This document shows, piece by piece, positions 33,626 through 42,940 of a DNA stretch of 64,000 nt. The notes under the pieces were generated by a model. The model made no database searches. It saw nothing but the letters and a program-made list of their open reading frames with translations, and was not told the origin of the DNA. The stretch's first letter is position 1. Each line of letters opens with the position of its first letter. Source of the DNA: Euzebya pacifica (GTDB taxonomy: Bacteria; Actinomycetota; Nitriliruptoria; Euzebyales; Euzebyaceae); NCBI RefSeq assembly GCF_003344865.1, contig NZ_CP031165.1:868001-932000 (forward strand). Direction: 5' to 3'. A program made the translations under genes and the position numbers.

Positions 33626-35305
33626 GTGGAAGAACAGCTGCGCCGTGGTCCAAGCCTGCTCGAGTCCCTGTGGCGGTATCGCGTCGTGGTGGCAGGAGTC
33701 ACGTTGTTCATGGGCCTTCTCGGCTACGTGGTCGGGCTCCAGGAGGACGTCCGCTACGTGGCGCAGGGCACGCTCTTCCTGGCGGATCCCAACCTCGGTG
33801 ACGAGCTCCAGGGCATCGTCAGCGCGCGAATCTCCGCCGAGGAGTACGTGCCCCGCCAGGCCGCCCGGATCCAGTCACGAGCGGTCCTGCAGGAGGCCGC
33901 CGACCTGATCGACAACCGGATCTCCGTCGGCGAGCTGGGCAGCAACTTCGACATCGAGTCGTCGGCGGAGACGCTCGAGATCGTGCTCGTCGCCGAGGAC
34001 GAGACGGCGGAGGGGGCCGCGGAGCTCGTCAACGCCGTGGCAGAGGCCTACCGCACGCAGAAGCGTGCCCAGGAGGTCCAGCGGGCCGAGGACGCCGTCG
34101 CCGAGCTCCGGGCGCAGCAGGTCCGCCTCGAGGAGGAACGCAGCGGGCTCCAGTCGAGCCTGGAGGCCGACTCCTCCAACGTGGCGCTTCCCTTCCTGAT
34201 CCAGTCCCTCGACGCGCGCATCCTGGACATCAGCGGGCGCATCGACGCCACACTGCTGGCGGTGCGCCTGCGCGGCGATGGCGTGGAGGACTTCCAGGAC
34301 GCCATCCCGCCGGACTTCCCGTCGCGTCCGCGCCCCCGCCTGACCGCCCTCAGCTTCGCGTTCCTCGGCGGGGTCGCGTCCGCCATGTGGGCCTACTGGT
34401 ACGCCTTCAAGTCGCAGCGGGTCACCAGCCGGACCGACCCGGAAATCGTGCTGGGCGTGCCGCCGCTCGGTGAGATCCCCCTGTACCGGATGACCAGCGA
34501 GGACCAGCTGACGGGCTTGCTGCGAGTCGACCCGTCCGCAGCGGAGGCGTACGAGTTCGTCCTCTCCTCCATCGAGTTCGCCCTCGCCGACCTCGACGGC
34601 AAGAGCCTGCTGATCACCTCGACCCTGCCGGGAGACGGCAAGACGACCACCACGTTGCAGCTGGCCATCGCCGCATCGCGTGACCGACGTCGGGTGGTGC
34701 TGGTCGACGCCGACATCCGGGCCCGTGGCCTCACCCGAGTGCTCGGCGCGGACGACCGTGTGGGGCTGTCGGACCTCGCCGCGATGGACATGGAGCCCAA
34801 CGAGGTGCTTCGTCGGTACAAGTTCTCCGAGCAGTCCCAGATCCCGGTCGTCACCGCCGGGCAGCGCCGCGGTGACCCTGCGGCCTTGCTGCGCACCCAT
34901 GCGTTCCGCAAGGGGATGGAACGCATCGTGGATTCCGCGGAGCTGCTGATCGTCGACTCCTCGCCTCTGCTCGCGGTGGCGGATGCGACCATCGTGGCGG
35001 GGTCCGTGGACGGCATCGTCATCGTGGTGTCCCACGGCACCCCCTTCAGCGAGCTGCAGAAGGTCAAGGAACGCCTCAAGTTCGTGTCCACGCCGCTGCT
35101 CGGGTACGTCTTCAACCGCTCCGACTCCTCCACGGCAGGCGCCTACGGCTACGGCTACGGCGTGGCCGAGGACGACGACGGACAGCGGCGGCTGCTGCCG
35201 GGGTCGCGCCGACGCAACGGCGGCAACGAGGGGACCCGTGGCTCGCACCGGGACGCCGACCGAGACGCCGACCGGGACGCCGACCCCGACGGCGAAGGCG
35301 CCTGA
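33626..35305 (+). CDS. Fused Wzz polysaccharide co-polymerase and BY-kinase (tyrosine kinase)
   Basis: The 559-residue protein controls glycan chain length and export. Two transmembrane helices (about 18-38 and 243-260) bracket an extracytoplasmic Wzz domain with coiled coil (about 140-185). The C-terminal ATPase has Walker A STLPGDGKTT (332-341), Walker A' VVLVDAD (357-363) and Walker B LLIVDSS (440-446). Tyr507, Tyr509 and Tyr511 form the autophosphorylation cluster (AYGYGYG). The tail ends in DADR-type repeats from a 12-bp DNA unit, unusual for the family. It lies between DUF4012 and the UDP-glucose dehydrogenase gene. GTG 33626 has a -10 box 7 bases upstream. Confidence 0.92.
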   Translation: MEEQLRRGPSLLESLWRYRVVVAGVTLFMGLLGYVVGLQEDVRYVAQGTLFLADPNLGDELQGIVSARISAEEYVPRQAARIQSRAVLQEAADLIDNRISVGELGSNFDIESSAETLEIVLVAEDETAEGAAELVNAVAEAYRTQKRAQEVQRAEDAVAELRAQQVRLEEERSGLQSSLEADSSNVALPFLIQSLDARILDISGRIDATLLAVRLRGDGVEDFQDAIPPDFPSRPRPRLTALSFAFLGGVASAMWAYWYAFKSQRVTSRTDPEIVLGVPPLGEIPLYRMTSEDQLTGLLRVDPSAAEAYEFVLSSIEFALADLDGKSLLITSTLPGDGKTTTTLQLAIAASRDRRRVVLVDADIRARGLTRVLGADDRVGLSDLAAMDMEPNEVLRRYKFSEQSQIPVVTAGQRRGDPAALLRTHAFRKGMERIVDSAELLIVDSSPLLAVADATIVAGSVDGIVIVVSHGTPFSELQKVKERLKFVSTPLLGYVFNRSDSSTAGAYGYGYGVAEDDDGQRRLLPGSRRRNGGNEGTRGSHRDADRDADRDADPDGEGA

Positions 35306-35323
35306 CCCGGCCGATCAACCCAG

Positions 35324-35351
35324 TTGGGCGGTCCGGGCGAGGCGCTAGGAT
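35324..35351 (+). promoter_or_regulatory. Promoter for the UDP-glucose dehydrogenase gene
   Basis: -35 TTGGGC (35324-35329), 16-base spacer and -10 TAGGAT (35346-35351). The start near 35358 leaves a 54-base leader with an AAGGA ribosome-binding site before GTG 35412. Confidence 0.5.
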
Positions 35352-35411
35352 CACCGTTCGGCTGGCAACAACGCCGCCACGCAACTCTCGCGAACGCCAA
35401 GGACAACATCC

Positions 35412-36728
35412 GTGAACGTCGCCGTCATCGGGGTGGGCCACGTCGGCCTGGTCACCGCAGCAACCATGGCCAAGATCGGCCACAACGTCATCGGTTTCGA
35501 CATCGACGAGTCGAAGATCGAGAGCCTCCGGACCGGGGTGGTGCCCTTCCACGAGCCCGGCCTCCAGGAGCTCTTCGTCGAGGGGATGGAAGCCGGGCGC
35601 ATCCGCGTGACCACGGAGGCCGCCGAGGCGCTCGGTGACGTCGACGTCGTCTTCATCTGCGTGGGCACCCCGCGCAAGGAGGACGGTTCGCCGAACCTCA
35701 GCTACGTCCAGGCCGCGGCAGCGATGGTGTCGACCCACGCCACGCGTCCGACGGTCGTGGTGGAGAAGTCGACGGTGCCGGTCCAGACCGGCGAGCGCAT
35801 CCGCCAGGCGCTGACGCTGCAGGCCCAGAGTCGCGGGGAGGCGCTCGCCCACGACGTCGTCTCCAACCCGGAGTTCCTCAAGGAGGGGACTGCGGTGGAG
35901 GACACGCTGTACCCCGATCGCATCGTGGTCGGTGCCGACAGCCCTGCGGCGCACGGCGTCATGCGTCGCCTCTACGAGCCCCAGCTGGCCAACCACGACT
36001 GCCCCTACGTGGCGACCGACGTGAAGACCGCCGAGCTGATCAAGCACGCATCCAACGCGTTCCTCGCGACGAAGATCAGCTTCATCAACGCCGTGGCTCG
36101 CATCTGTGAGGCCACCGGGGCGGACGTGCAGACCGTGGCGGACGCCATGGGTCACGACGTGCGGATCGGCCGCCACTTCCTCAACGCCGGCCTCGGCTAC
36201 GGCGGCTCGTGCTTCCCCAAGGACGTGGAGGCGTTCATCCACATCGCCGCCGACATCGGGTACGACTTCGGGATGCTCCGTGAGACCGAGCGGATCAACC
36301 GCGAGGCCAAGCGGTGGCCCATCGGCCAGCTGCGCAGGCTGCTCTGGAACATCGGTGACAAGACGATCGCCGTGCTCGGCGTGTCCTTCAAGCCGCACAC
36401 CGACGACATCCGGGACGCACCCGCCCTCGAGGTGATCGATGCGCTGGTCGCCGAGGGATCGACCGTCCGCGTCCACGACCCCGTGGCCCTGCCACACGTG
36501 GCCGAGCGGTGGGGTCGTTCGGTCGTCCTCTGCGAGACCGCCGAGGATGCCGTGCGCGGTGCCCACGCGGTCGTCACCTGCACCGAGTGGCCCGAGTACG
36601 GCAAGATCAGCCCGGCGCAGCTCGCCGACTGGTTGGAGTTCCCCGTCGTCGTCGACGCGCGCAAGGTGTGGGACGTCGACGAGCTCACCGCCCAGGGACT
36701 GAACGTTGCATCGGTCGGACGCCAGTAG
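35412..36728 (+). CDS. ugd: UDP-glucose 6-dehydrogenase
   Basis: The 438-residue enzyme oxidises UDP-glucose to UDP-glucuronate, giving the uronic acid or pentose precursors for the glycan. The N-terminal Rossmann site is VAVIGVGHVGLVTAATMA (residues 3-20), EKSTVPVQTG and VSNPEFLKEGTAVEDTLYPD are conserved, and the catalytic Cys267 is in LGYGGSCFPKD. The C-terminal domain has GVSFKPHTDDIRDAPALEVI. Length and active site are complete. It is followed by the priming sugar transferase gene after a hairpin. A few relatives use UDP-ManNAc or GDP-mannose; the sequence favours UDP-glucose. Confidence 0.93.
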   Translation: MNVAVIGVGHVGLVTAATMAKIGHNVIGFDIDESKIESLRTGVVPFHEPGLQELFVEGMEAGRIRVTTEAAEALGDVDVVFICVGTPRKEDGSPNLSYVQAAAAMVSTHATRPTVVVEKSTVPVQTGERIRQALTLQAQSRGEALAHDVVSNPEFLKEGTAVEDTLYPDRIVVGADSPAAHGVMRRLYEPQLANHDCPYVATDVKTAELIKHASNAFLATKISFINAVARICEATGADVQTVADAMGHDVRIGRHFLNAGLGYGGSCFPKDVEAFIHIAADIGYDFGMLRETERINREAKRWPIGQLRRLLWNIGDKTIAVLGVSFKPHTDDIRDAPALEVIDALVAEGSTVRVHDPVALPHVAERWGRSVVLCETAEDAVRGAHAVVTCTEWPEYGKISPAQLADWLEFPVVVDARKVWDVDELTAQGLNVASVGRQ

Positions 36729-36747
36729 GACGCCTGTGCAGAGGCCG

Positions 36748-36776
36748 CGTGGGCCGGGACCCCGCGCCCGGCCACG
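36748..36776 (+). terminator. Possible hairpin after the UDP-glucose dehydrogenase gene
   Basis: CGTGGGCCGGG (36748-36758) pairs with CCCGGCCACG (36767-36776) with one bulged G, loop of 8 bases. No T-tract follows. It sits between two genes with separate promoters. Confidence 0.45.
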
Positions 36777-36808
36777 TCGATGTCACCCTCCGTTTCCGAA
36801 CGCGAGGG

Positions 36809-36837
36809 TTGGGACGACCCCGTCCAGCAGTTAGGAT
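36809..36837 (+). promoter_or_regulatory. Promoter for the priming sugar transferase
   Basis: -35 TTGGGA (36809-36814), 17-base spacer and -10 TAGGAT (36832-36837), with GTG 36846 only 8 bases on. It closely resembles the dehydrogenase promoter. Confidence 0.55.
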
Positions 36838-36845
36838 CACCCTCC

Positions 36846-37586
36846 GTGGAACGCAAGCCAGCCCGAAGCGGCGCAGTCGACACCTTGCGCGGGGACCACT
36901 CCGCAACCGGCACGGTCATCGACCTGCGCGAGTTCGGCGACCCCCTGGACGGACCACTCCCCGGTGGCATCGAGGTCGCCGGTGGTCGCTACATACGCCG
37001 CGTCAAGCCCGTCATCGACTGGCTCCTGGCGTTGGTTGCGCTGATCCTGGTCCTGCCGGTGATGGTGCTCGTGGCCACCGTCGTGTTCGTGAGCCTGGGC
37101 CGTCCGATCGTCCTGCGTCAGGAGCGCGTGGGCCGAGGCGGCCAGCTGTTCACGGTCTTCAAGTTCCGCACGATGCATCCGGACCGGCGGCGTCGTCCCG
37201 GGATGTTCGACGGTTCCGACCGGCGCAGGACGCACAAGCACCCGGAGGACCCGCGCCTCACCCCATCGGGACGGCTCCTGCGCAAGCTCTCGCTCGACGA
37301 GCTGCCCCAGCTGTTCAACGTCCTGCGGGGTGACATGAGCCTCGTGGGCCCCCGGCCGGAGCTGCCGCACATCGTCGACGCGTACTACGAGCCCTGGCAG
37401 CATCGCCGACACGCCGTCAAGCCGGGCATCACCGGCTTGTGGCAGATCTCCGAGCGCGGCAACGGCATGATGCACGAGCACGTCGACGTCGACCTCGACT
37501 ACGTGGACCAGGTGGGGCTGGGCACCGACCTCTGGATCATGGCCCGGACGCTGCCGGCCGCGCTGTCCTCTCGGCAGGGATACTGA
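36846..37586 (+). CDS. Priming sugar transferase (polyprenyl-phosphate sugar-1-phosphate transferase, WbaP/WcaJ type)
   Basis: The 246-residue membrane enzyme starts glycan assembly by moving a sugar-1-phosphate onto undecaprenyl phosphate. Only the C-terminal catalytic half of WbaP-like enzymes is present. A hydrophobic membrane segment (about 57-85, IDWLLALVALILVLPVMVLV) is followed by VLRQERVGRGGQLFTVFKFR, TMHPD, and KLSLDELPQLFNVLRGDMSL with VGPRPE and the C-terminal KPGITGLWQISERG. The short form is normal in many Gram-positives. GTG 36846 is favoured because TAGGAT lies 8 bases upstream; longer starts are possible. It is the last plus-strand gene before a convergent pair. Confidence 0.92.
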   Translation: MERKPARSGAVDTLRGDHSATGTVIDLREFGDPLDGPLPGGIEVAGGRYIRRVKPVIDWLLALVALILVLPVMVLVATVVFVSLGRPIVLRQERVGRGGQLFTVFKFRTMHPDRRRRPGMFDGSDRRRTHKHPEDPRLTPSGRLLRKLSLDELPQLFNVLRGDMSLVGPRPELPHIVDAYYEPWQHRRHAVKPGITGLWQISERGNGMMHEHVDVDLDYVDQVGLGTDLWIMARTLPAALSSRQGY

Positions 37587-37625
37587 CCAGCCGGCCCCAG
37601 CGGTGGTCCACGGGGGCCTCGGGGG

Positions 37626-38822
37626 TCAGGACAGCGACAGGGCCCGGTTCGCCAGCGTTTCCCCGATCGCCAGGGCGGCTGTGGCCGCAGGCGAGGGTGC
37701 GTTCAGGACGTGGACGGCGCGACGGGTCGTGTGGAGGACGAAGTCATCGGCCAGCGTGCCGTCGGGGAAGATCGCCTGGGCGCGCACGCCTGCCCGCCAT
37801 GGCAGCAGGTCGTCGGCGTCGATGTCGGGGGTCATCCGCTGCAGCGCCCGTGCGAAGGCCGCTCGGCTGAGCGATCGGTACATCTCCCCGAGTCCGGTGC
37901 GCCAGTGCGTCCGGGCCAGGATGCGCATGCCGGGGTGGCCTGCAACGGCACGGAGCTCGCGCCACGAGCGGTCGCCCCAGCTGTACCCCTCTCGATCCAG
38001 GGCGAGTACCGCGTTGGGACCGGCCAGCACCTCTCCGGACACGTGCCGGGTCAGGTGCACGCCCAGGAAGGGAAACCGCGGATCCGGGACCGGATAGATC
38101 AGCGCCCGGCACAGATCGCGCGCGCCCTCCGTCAGCCTGTGGTACTCGCCTCGGAACGGCACGATCGTGACGGGAGGCTCCTCCCCGGTCATGGTCGCGA
38201 GCAACCGGTCGGAGTGCAGCCCGGCGCAGGCCACGAGGAGGTCGCCGTGGACATCGCCCGTCGTGGTCTCCAGCACGACCCCGTCCGGTCCCTCGTGTCC
38301 GTCGAGGACCTCCGCACCCAGGCGCAGCTCGCCGCCGGCATCGGTCACCAGCCGGGCGAGCTGGCGGGCAACGCCACCGAAGTCCACGATGCCGGCGTCG
38401 TCCACCCTGAGCGCCTCGACACCCCGAACGGCAGGTTCGATCTCGGCGAGGGCTGCCGGACCGATCAGGTCGCAGGACACGCCGTTGGCGCGACCGCGTT
38501 CCGCGATCGTCTGCAGGGCACCGCGTTCGGCGTCCTCGACCGCCACCACAACCTTGCCGCACAGGTCGTGGGCGATCCCGTGCTCGGCGACGAACGCCAG
38601 CAGCTGGGCACGTCCCCGCCGGCACATCTCGGCCTTGTTCGACCCGGGGACGTAGTACACCCCGGAGTGGATGACGCCGGAGTTGCGCCCGGTCTGGTGC
38701 TGGGCGATCGCCGTTTCCTTGTCGACCACGACGACCTCGACGTCGGGGTCGGCCCGGCTGATCTGCCACGCCGTGGCCAGGCCCACGATCCCCGCGCCGA
38801 CGACCACCACCCGTCGGGTCAC
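37626..38822 (-). CDS. FAD-dependent oxidoreductase, L-2-hydroxyglutarate oxidase (LhgO) family
   Basis: The 398-residue flavoprotein has a DAO-type fold: the dinucleotide motif [15 protein letters not shown] (residues 5-19), the LhgO block [20 protein letters not shown], a central segment [15 protein letters not shown] and [10 protein letters not shown], and a C-terminal FAD contact [16 protein letters not shown]. Annotated relatives oxidise L-2-hydroxyglutarate, but its place inside a glycan locus and the translational overlap (GTGA) with a glycosyltransferase gene make a role on a sugar or hydroxyacid intermediate possible. GTG 38822 is used because it overlaps the upstream stop. Substrate is not resolved from sequence. 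Confidence 0.82.
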   Translation of the reverse strand: MTRRVVVVGAGIVGLATAWQISRADPDVEVVVVDKETAIAQHQTGRNSGVIHSGVYYVPGSNKAEMCRRGRAQLLAFVAEHGIAHDLCGKVVVAVEDAERGALQTIAERGRANGVSCDLIGPAALAEIEPAVRGVEALRVDDAGIVDFGGVARQLARLVTDAGGELRLGAEVLDGHEGPDGVVLETTTGDVHGDLLVACAGLHSDRLLATMTGEEPPVTIVPFRGEYHRLTEGARDLCRALIYPVPDPRFPFLGVHLTRHVSGEVLAGPNAVLALDREGYSWGDRSWRELRAVAGHPGMRILARTHWRTGLGEMYRSLSRAAFARALQRMTPDIDADDLLPWRAGVRAQAIFPDGTLADDFVLHTTRRAVHVLNAPSPAATAALAIGETLANRALSLS

Positions 38823-39985
38823 GAGATCGTCCCCCAGCCGGTGGTGGCCAGCGGGGCCTCCAGGTCGTTGTCCACCTCGGGCAGGAAGAAGGGCAGGTGG
38901 GGGAGGACCTGTCGTCCCGACCGGAGCTGTCGCACCCGGCTGACCTGCTCCACGAGCCCCGCGCACCGGTGCGCCTGCGTGTGGTGGGCGAAGACATGGG
39001 TGGCGGCGCGAAGTCCCATGTCGGTCAGCTCGTCATCGGAACGCTGCACCATCGCCTCGGTCGTGTCGAGCAGGGCTTCCTCCTCGGTCAGCGTCCAGTG
39101 GTCCCCGGGGCGCAGCAGCGTGTCCACACCCGGGACGGCCACGTCCACCATCGGGACACCGCTGGAGCCCTGGAAGAAGACGCGGTTGGAGGTGTAGTAG
39201 CGGTTCCGGGAGAACGGGATGCCGCCCACGAGGACACGGGCCCGTCGTGCGGCGTCGGCCTGGGCGGTGAAGTCCACCGGTCCCCGGGCCGACTCGAGGT
39301 GATCCCAGCCGTTGCCGAAGACGGCGAACCGGCGACCGAAACGGGCGCTCAGGCCGTGCACGAGGCGCTCGCGTCGTCGGCTGGCCCAGTGGTACGGCCG
39401 CAGCGGGTTGCGCGGCCGGTTGCGCGACCCGATGAAGGCGACGTCGAACTCCCGCGACACGGTCAGGTCTGCGGCGGTCGGCGGGGCGAACCGCACCTGG
39501 CACACCCCGTTGGGGTTGATCACGATGGGTGCCCGGGTGGCTCGCCGTACGTGCGCGGCCAGCCCCCCCATCGAGGTCAGGGTGACCAGGTCGGCCGCCG
39601 AGGCCAGCTGCAGGAAGGTCCGTGGCACGTCGTGGCCACCCAGCCATCCGTTCGTGAAGGCGTCCCCCAGCGTGGCCACGACCATCAGGTCGGCGGATCG
39701 TTCCCGCAGCCTGTCGATCGCCGGCCGCGGGTCGGGCAGCGTGGGGTGGTGGTAGTAGTGGAACAGGACGGTGGTTGCCTGCTGGGCGGCCGCCCGTTCG
39801 ACGACATCGTCCCAGAAACCAAGGCCCCGCGACGTCCCGGCGGGTCCGAACACCGGCACGATGTCGAGCGCGGCAAGCGTCCCGTCGTCGAGCAGTCGCC
39901 TGTAGCCGTCCACGAGCCCCGGGTGCGCCTCGAGGTCGTCGCCCTGCAGCAGGACGAGCAGGGATTCTGGTGCGGATGTCGTCAT
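38819..39985 (-). CDS. Glycosyltransferase (GT4-type, CgeB/Glyco_trans_1_2-like)
   Basis: The 388-residue protein has a GT-B pattern: an N-terminal domain with [40 protein letters not shown] and [20 protein letters not shown], and a C-terminal nucleotide-sugar domain with [36 protein letters not shown] and [20 protein letters not shown], ending with [12 protein letters not shown]. The conserved Glu pair of GT4 is replaced by the CgeB-type pattern. Donor and acceptor are unknown. It is a minus-strand gene in a largely plus-strand locus, overlapping the FAD oxidase gene. ATG 39985 is followed upstream by a 20-bp palindrome. Confidence 0.75.
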   Translation of the reverse strand: MTTSAPESLLVLLQGDDLEAHPGLVDGYRRLLDDGTLAALDIVPVFGPAGTSRGLGFWDDVVERAAAQQATTVLFHYYHHPTLPDPRPAIDRLRERSADLMVVATLGDAFTNGWLGGHDVPRTFLQLASAADLVTLTSMGGLAAHVRRATRAPIVINPNGVCQVRFAPPTAADLTVSREFDVAFIGSRNRPRNPLRPYHWASRRRERLVHGLSARFGRRFAVFGNGWDHLESARGPVDFTAQADAARRARVLVGGIPFSRNRYYTSNRVFFQGSSGVPMVDVAVPGVDTLLRPGDHWTLTEEEALLDTTEAMVQRSDDELTDMGLRAATHVFAHHTQAHRCAGLVEQVSRVRQLRSGRQVLPHLPFFLPEVDNDLEAPLATTGWGTIS

Positions 39986-39991
39986 TGCGTG

Positions 39992-40011
39992 CCGACATTG
40001 AACAACGTCGG
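39992..40011. promoter_or_regulatory. 20-bp near-perfect palindrome, candidate operator
   Basis: CCGACATTG (39992-40000), AA, CAACGTCGG (40003-40011): nine-base arms with one mismatch. It lies 7 bases upstream of the minus-strand glycosyltransferase start and in the divergent gap shared with gmd. Confidence 0.4.
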
Positions 40012-40083
40012 GGAACGGGATGCGGTCACGCACGGTGGTCGGACGGGCGGCGCAACCGGTTCTGGCCTCGTGGACCCGTGGCG

Positions 40084-40089
40084 TAGGAT
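40084..40089 (+). promoter_or_regulatory. -10 hexamer TAGGAT for the gmd operon
   Basis: TAGGAT ends 10 bases before ATG 40100. Transcription from here could cover the overlapping genes up to 47811. Confidence 0.45.
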
Positions 40090-40099
40090 TCCGGAGTCC

Positions 40100-41179
40100 A
40101 TGTCCCTGATGAAGGAAAGTGTTGCCGTGACGCAGACACCCCGAGCACTGGTGACGGGAATCACCGGCCAGGACGGGTCCTATCTCGCCGAACTCCTGCT
40201 GAGCAAGGGGTACGAGGTGCATGGTCTGGTTCGACGTGCGTCGACGTTCGGTACCGAACGCATCGACCACATGTACCTGGACCCCCACCTGGACTCGGCG
40301 CGGATGTTCCTGCACTTCGGCGATCTCTCCGACGGGAACTCGTTGTCGCGCATGGTGCAGGAGGTGCAGCCGACGGAGGTCTACAACCTGGGTGCGCAGT
40401 CCCACGTCGGGGTGTCGTTCAAGAACCCGATCTACACCGTTGACGTCGACGCGCTCGGCACGCTGCGGTTGCTCGAGGCATGTCGTCAGATGGCGACTCC
40501 GCCGCGGTTCTACCAGGCGTCGTCCTCGGAGATGTTCGGACAGGTCAGGGAGGTTCCCCAGTCCGAACGCACGCCGTTCCACCCTCGCAGCCCGTACGGC
40601 GCGGCCAAGGTCTACTCCTACTGGCAGGTCGTCAACTACCGGGAGGCCTACGGGATGCACTGCAGCAACGGCATCCTGTTCAACCACGAGTCGCCTCGTC
40701 GTGGCGAGACGTTCGTGACGCGGAAGATCACGCGGGCGGCGACGCGCATCAAGCTCGGCCTGCAGGAGAAGCTGTACCTGGGCAACCTCGACGCGCAGCG
40801 AGACTGGGGTTTCGCCGGTGACTACGTCGAGGCGATGTGGCTGATGCTGCAGCAGGACACGGGTGACGACTACGTGGTCGCGACCGGGGAGATGTACTCG
40901 GTCCGGGAGTTCGCCGAGCGGACGTTCGCGCTGCTCGACCTGGACTGGGAGCGCTACACCGGGATCGACGAGCGGTACATGCGGCCTGCCGAGGTCGAGG
41001 AGCTGCTTGGCGACGCCACCAAGGCGGAGGAACGACTCGGCTGGAAGCCGCGCACGTCCTTCGACGAGCTGGTGGAGATGATGGTCGCCTCCGACATGGA
41101 GCTGGCCAAGCGCGAGCGCGCACTGGTCGACGCCGGCCTGGCAACCGTGGAGTGGCAGGCGGGCACCCACCGTGAGTGA
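40100..41179 (+). CDS. gmd: GDP-mannose 4,6-dehydratase
   Basis: The 359-residue enzyme converts GDP-mannose to GDP-4-keto-6-deoxymannose, the first step to GDP-fucose. [20 protein letters not shown] (residues 16-35) binds NADP, then [16 protein letters not shown], and the catalytic group Ser142, Glu144, Tyr166 and Lys170 in [10 protein letters not shown] and [32 protein letters not shown] (about 176-195) and [19 protein letters not shown] are also family blocks. It overlaps fcl by 8 bases. ATG 40100 follows the -10 box, while ATG 40109 or GTG 40127 (near an AAGGA) could be used instead. Confidence 0.95.
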   Translation: MSLMKESVAVTQTPRALVTGITGQDGSYLAELLLSKGYEVHGLVRRASTFGTERIDHMYLDPHLDSARMFLHFGDLSDGNSLSRMVQEVQPTEVYNLGAQSHVGVSFKNPIYTVDVDALGTLRLLEACRQMATPPRFYQASSSEMFGQVREVPQSERTPFHPRSPYGAAKVYSYWQVVNYREAYGMHCSNGILFNHESPRRGETFVTRKITRAATRIKLGLQEKLYLGNLDAQRDWGFAGDYVEAMWLMLQQDTGDDYVVATGEMYSVREFAERTFALLDLDWERYTGIDERYMRPAEVEELLGDATKAEERLGWKPRTSFDELVEMMVASDMELAKRERALVDAGLATVEWQAGTHRE

Positions 41180-42152
41180 CCGGACCGTCCTGTCCGGCAA
41201 GCGTGTCCTGGTCACCGGTGGGGCCGGATTCCTCGGGCGCGAGGTCTGCTCGCGGCTCGAGGACCAGGGGGCGGAACCCGTGGTGCTGCGGAGCGCACAG
41301 GTCGACCTGACCCGGCAGGCCGACACCGAGGAGTACCTCGCCGACCTGCGGCCGGACATCGTCATCCACCTCGCGGCGGAGGTCGGTGGTATCGGCGCCA
41401 ACCGCGACAACCCCGGCCGGTACTTCTACGCCAACGCCACGATGGGGATCCACCTCATCGAGGCCGCTCGCGTCGTGGGCGTGGAGAAGTTCGTGCAGAT
41501 CGGGACCGTGTGTGCCTACCCGAAGTTCACGCCGATCCCCTTCCGCGAGGAGACGATCTGGGACGGCTACCCCGAGGAGACCAACGCGCCCTACGGCGTG
41601 GCGAAGAAGTCGCTCCTGGTCATGCTGGAGGCCTACCGCCAGCAGTACGGGTTCAACGGGATCTACCTCCTGCCGGTCAACCTGTACGGCCCGGGGGACA
41701 ACTTCGACCTGCACTCCTCCCATGTCATCCCGGCGTTGATCAGGAAGTTCACGGCAGCCGTCGACGGGGTCGACGGTGCCGCCGCTGATGTCGTCGAGGT
41801 CTGGGGGACCGGTGCGGCAAGCCGTGAGTTCCTGCACGTGGCGGACGCGGCACGCGGCATCCTCATGGGCACGGTCGGCTACGGGGACACCGACCCGGTC
41901 AACCTCGGCAGCGCCCACGAGATCACGATCAAGGACCTGGTCGAGCTGATCGCCCGGCTCACGGGTTTCCAGGGCGAGATCCGCTGGGACAGCAGCAAGC
42001 CGGACGGCCAACCCCGACGGAAGCTGGACACCGAACGGGCCAAGGAGCGATTCGGGTTCGAGTCGGCCATCGGTTTCGAGGAAGGGCTCGGGGAGACCAT
42101 CGCGTGGTGGCGGTCCAACCGGGACCGAGTCCACGCCCAGGAGCGAGGATGA
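41172..42152 (+). CDS. fcl: GDP-L-fucose synthase (3,5-epimerase/4-reductase)
   Basis: The 326-residue enzyme turns GDP-4-keto-6-deoxymannose into GDP-L-fucose. It has [20 protein letters not shown] (about 13-32), the acid/base Cys114 in [10 protein letters not shown], and Tyr141 with Lys145 in [40 protein letters not shown] (about 170-189) is another strong block. Active-site residues are complete. GTG 41172 lies inside gmd, and the stop overlaps the next gene (ATGA). Together with gmd this shows that fucose, or a related 6-deoxyhexose, is a constituent of the glycan. Confidence 0.94.
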   Translation: MSDRTVLSGKRVLVTGGAGFLGREVCSRLEDQGAEPVVLRSAQVDLTRQADTEEYLADLRPDIVIHLAAEVGGIGANRDNPGRYFYANATMGIHLIEAARVVGVEKFVQIGTVCAYPKFTPIPFREETIWDGYPEETNAPYGVAKKSLLVMLEAYRQQYGFNGIYLLPVNLYGPGDNFDLHSSHVIPALIRKFTAAVDGVDGAAADVVEVWGTGAASREFLHVADAARGILMGTVGYGDTDPVNLGSAHEITIKDLVELIARLTGFQGEIRWDSSKPDGQPRRKLDTERAKERFGFESAIGFEEGLGETIAWWRSNRDRVHAQERG

Positions 42153-42940
42153 CGCTGCCCCACAGGGTGGGCCTGCTGGGTGTGCCGCTGTCGGCGACGT
42201 CCTACGCCGAGGTCCTGGACCTCCTCGACGTCCCGCCGACGGGTGATCGCGCGCGGACGCTGGCGTTCTGCAACGTGCACTCCGTGATGACGGCCCGCAA
42301 GGACCCAGAGCTGCGCCGGGCACTCGCCGACATCGACGTCACCACGACCGACGGCATGCCGCTGGTCTGGGCGCTTCGGCGCCTCGGTGTCCCCGAACAG
42401 CAGCGGGTCTACGGGCCGGACCTCATGGAGATGGCCCTTCCCCACTCGGTCGACCGTGGATGGCGGCACTACTTCTACGGCGCGGCCCCCGAGACGCTCG
42501 AGGCGTTGCTGTCCCGGGTCGAGGCCATGGCACCGGGGATCGAGATCGTGGGGTCGCACAGCCCGCCGTACCGGACCCTCACCGCCGACGAGGAGGCGGA
42601 ACGGCTGGAGGAGATTCGCCGATCCGGGGCGACCCACGTGTGGGTCGGGTTGGGGATGCCCAAGCAGGAGCTCTTCGTCCACCGGGTTGCCGATCGACTG
42701 CCGGGCATGTCCTTGCTCGCGGTCGGTGCGGCCTTCGACATGCACGCGGGCACCGTGTCGCAGGCCCCTGACTGGATCCAGGATCGGGGCCTCGAGTGGG
42801 CCTACCGCTGGGCGCAGGAGCCACGACGCCTGACCTCCAGGTACATGGTCAACAACCCCCTCTTCCTCCTGCTGCTGGGGCGGGAGCTGCTGCTCGACCG
42901 CATCGGCACCCGTACCGTGGGCCCCGGAGCCGCCGGATGA
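42149..42940 (+). CDS. WecG/TagA/CpsF family glycosyltransferase (GT26)
   Basis: The 263-residue enzyme has the GT26 pattern. After [20 protein letters not shown] (residues 7-26) comes [20 protein letters not shown], then [20 protein letters not shown] containing the conserved Asp and the TDGMP motif, [18 protein letters not shown], and [20 protein letters not shown] with WRLxxEP-type sequence ([14 protein letters not shown]). GT26 enzymes add ManNAc or a uronic acid variant to a lipid-linked disaccharide. C-terminal hydrophobic residues fit membrane association. It overlaps both neighbours by 4 bases. Confidence 0.9.
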   Translation: MTLPHRVGLLGVPLSATSYAEVLDLLDVPPTGDRARTLAFCNVHSVMTARKDPELRRALADIDVTTTDGMPLVWALRRLGVPEQQRVYGPDLMEMALPHSVDRGWRHYFYGAAPETLEALLSRVEAMAPGIEIVGSHSPPYRTLTADEEAERLEEIRRSGATHVWVGLGMPKQELFVHRVADRLPGMSLLAVGAAFDMHAGTVSQAPDWIQDRGLEWAYRWAQEPRRLTSRYMVNNPLFLLLLGRELLLDRIGTRTVGPGAAG

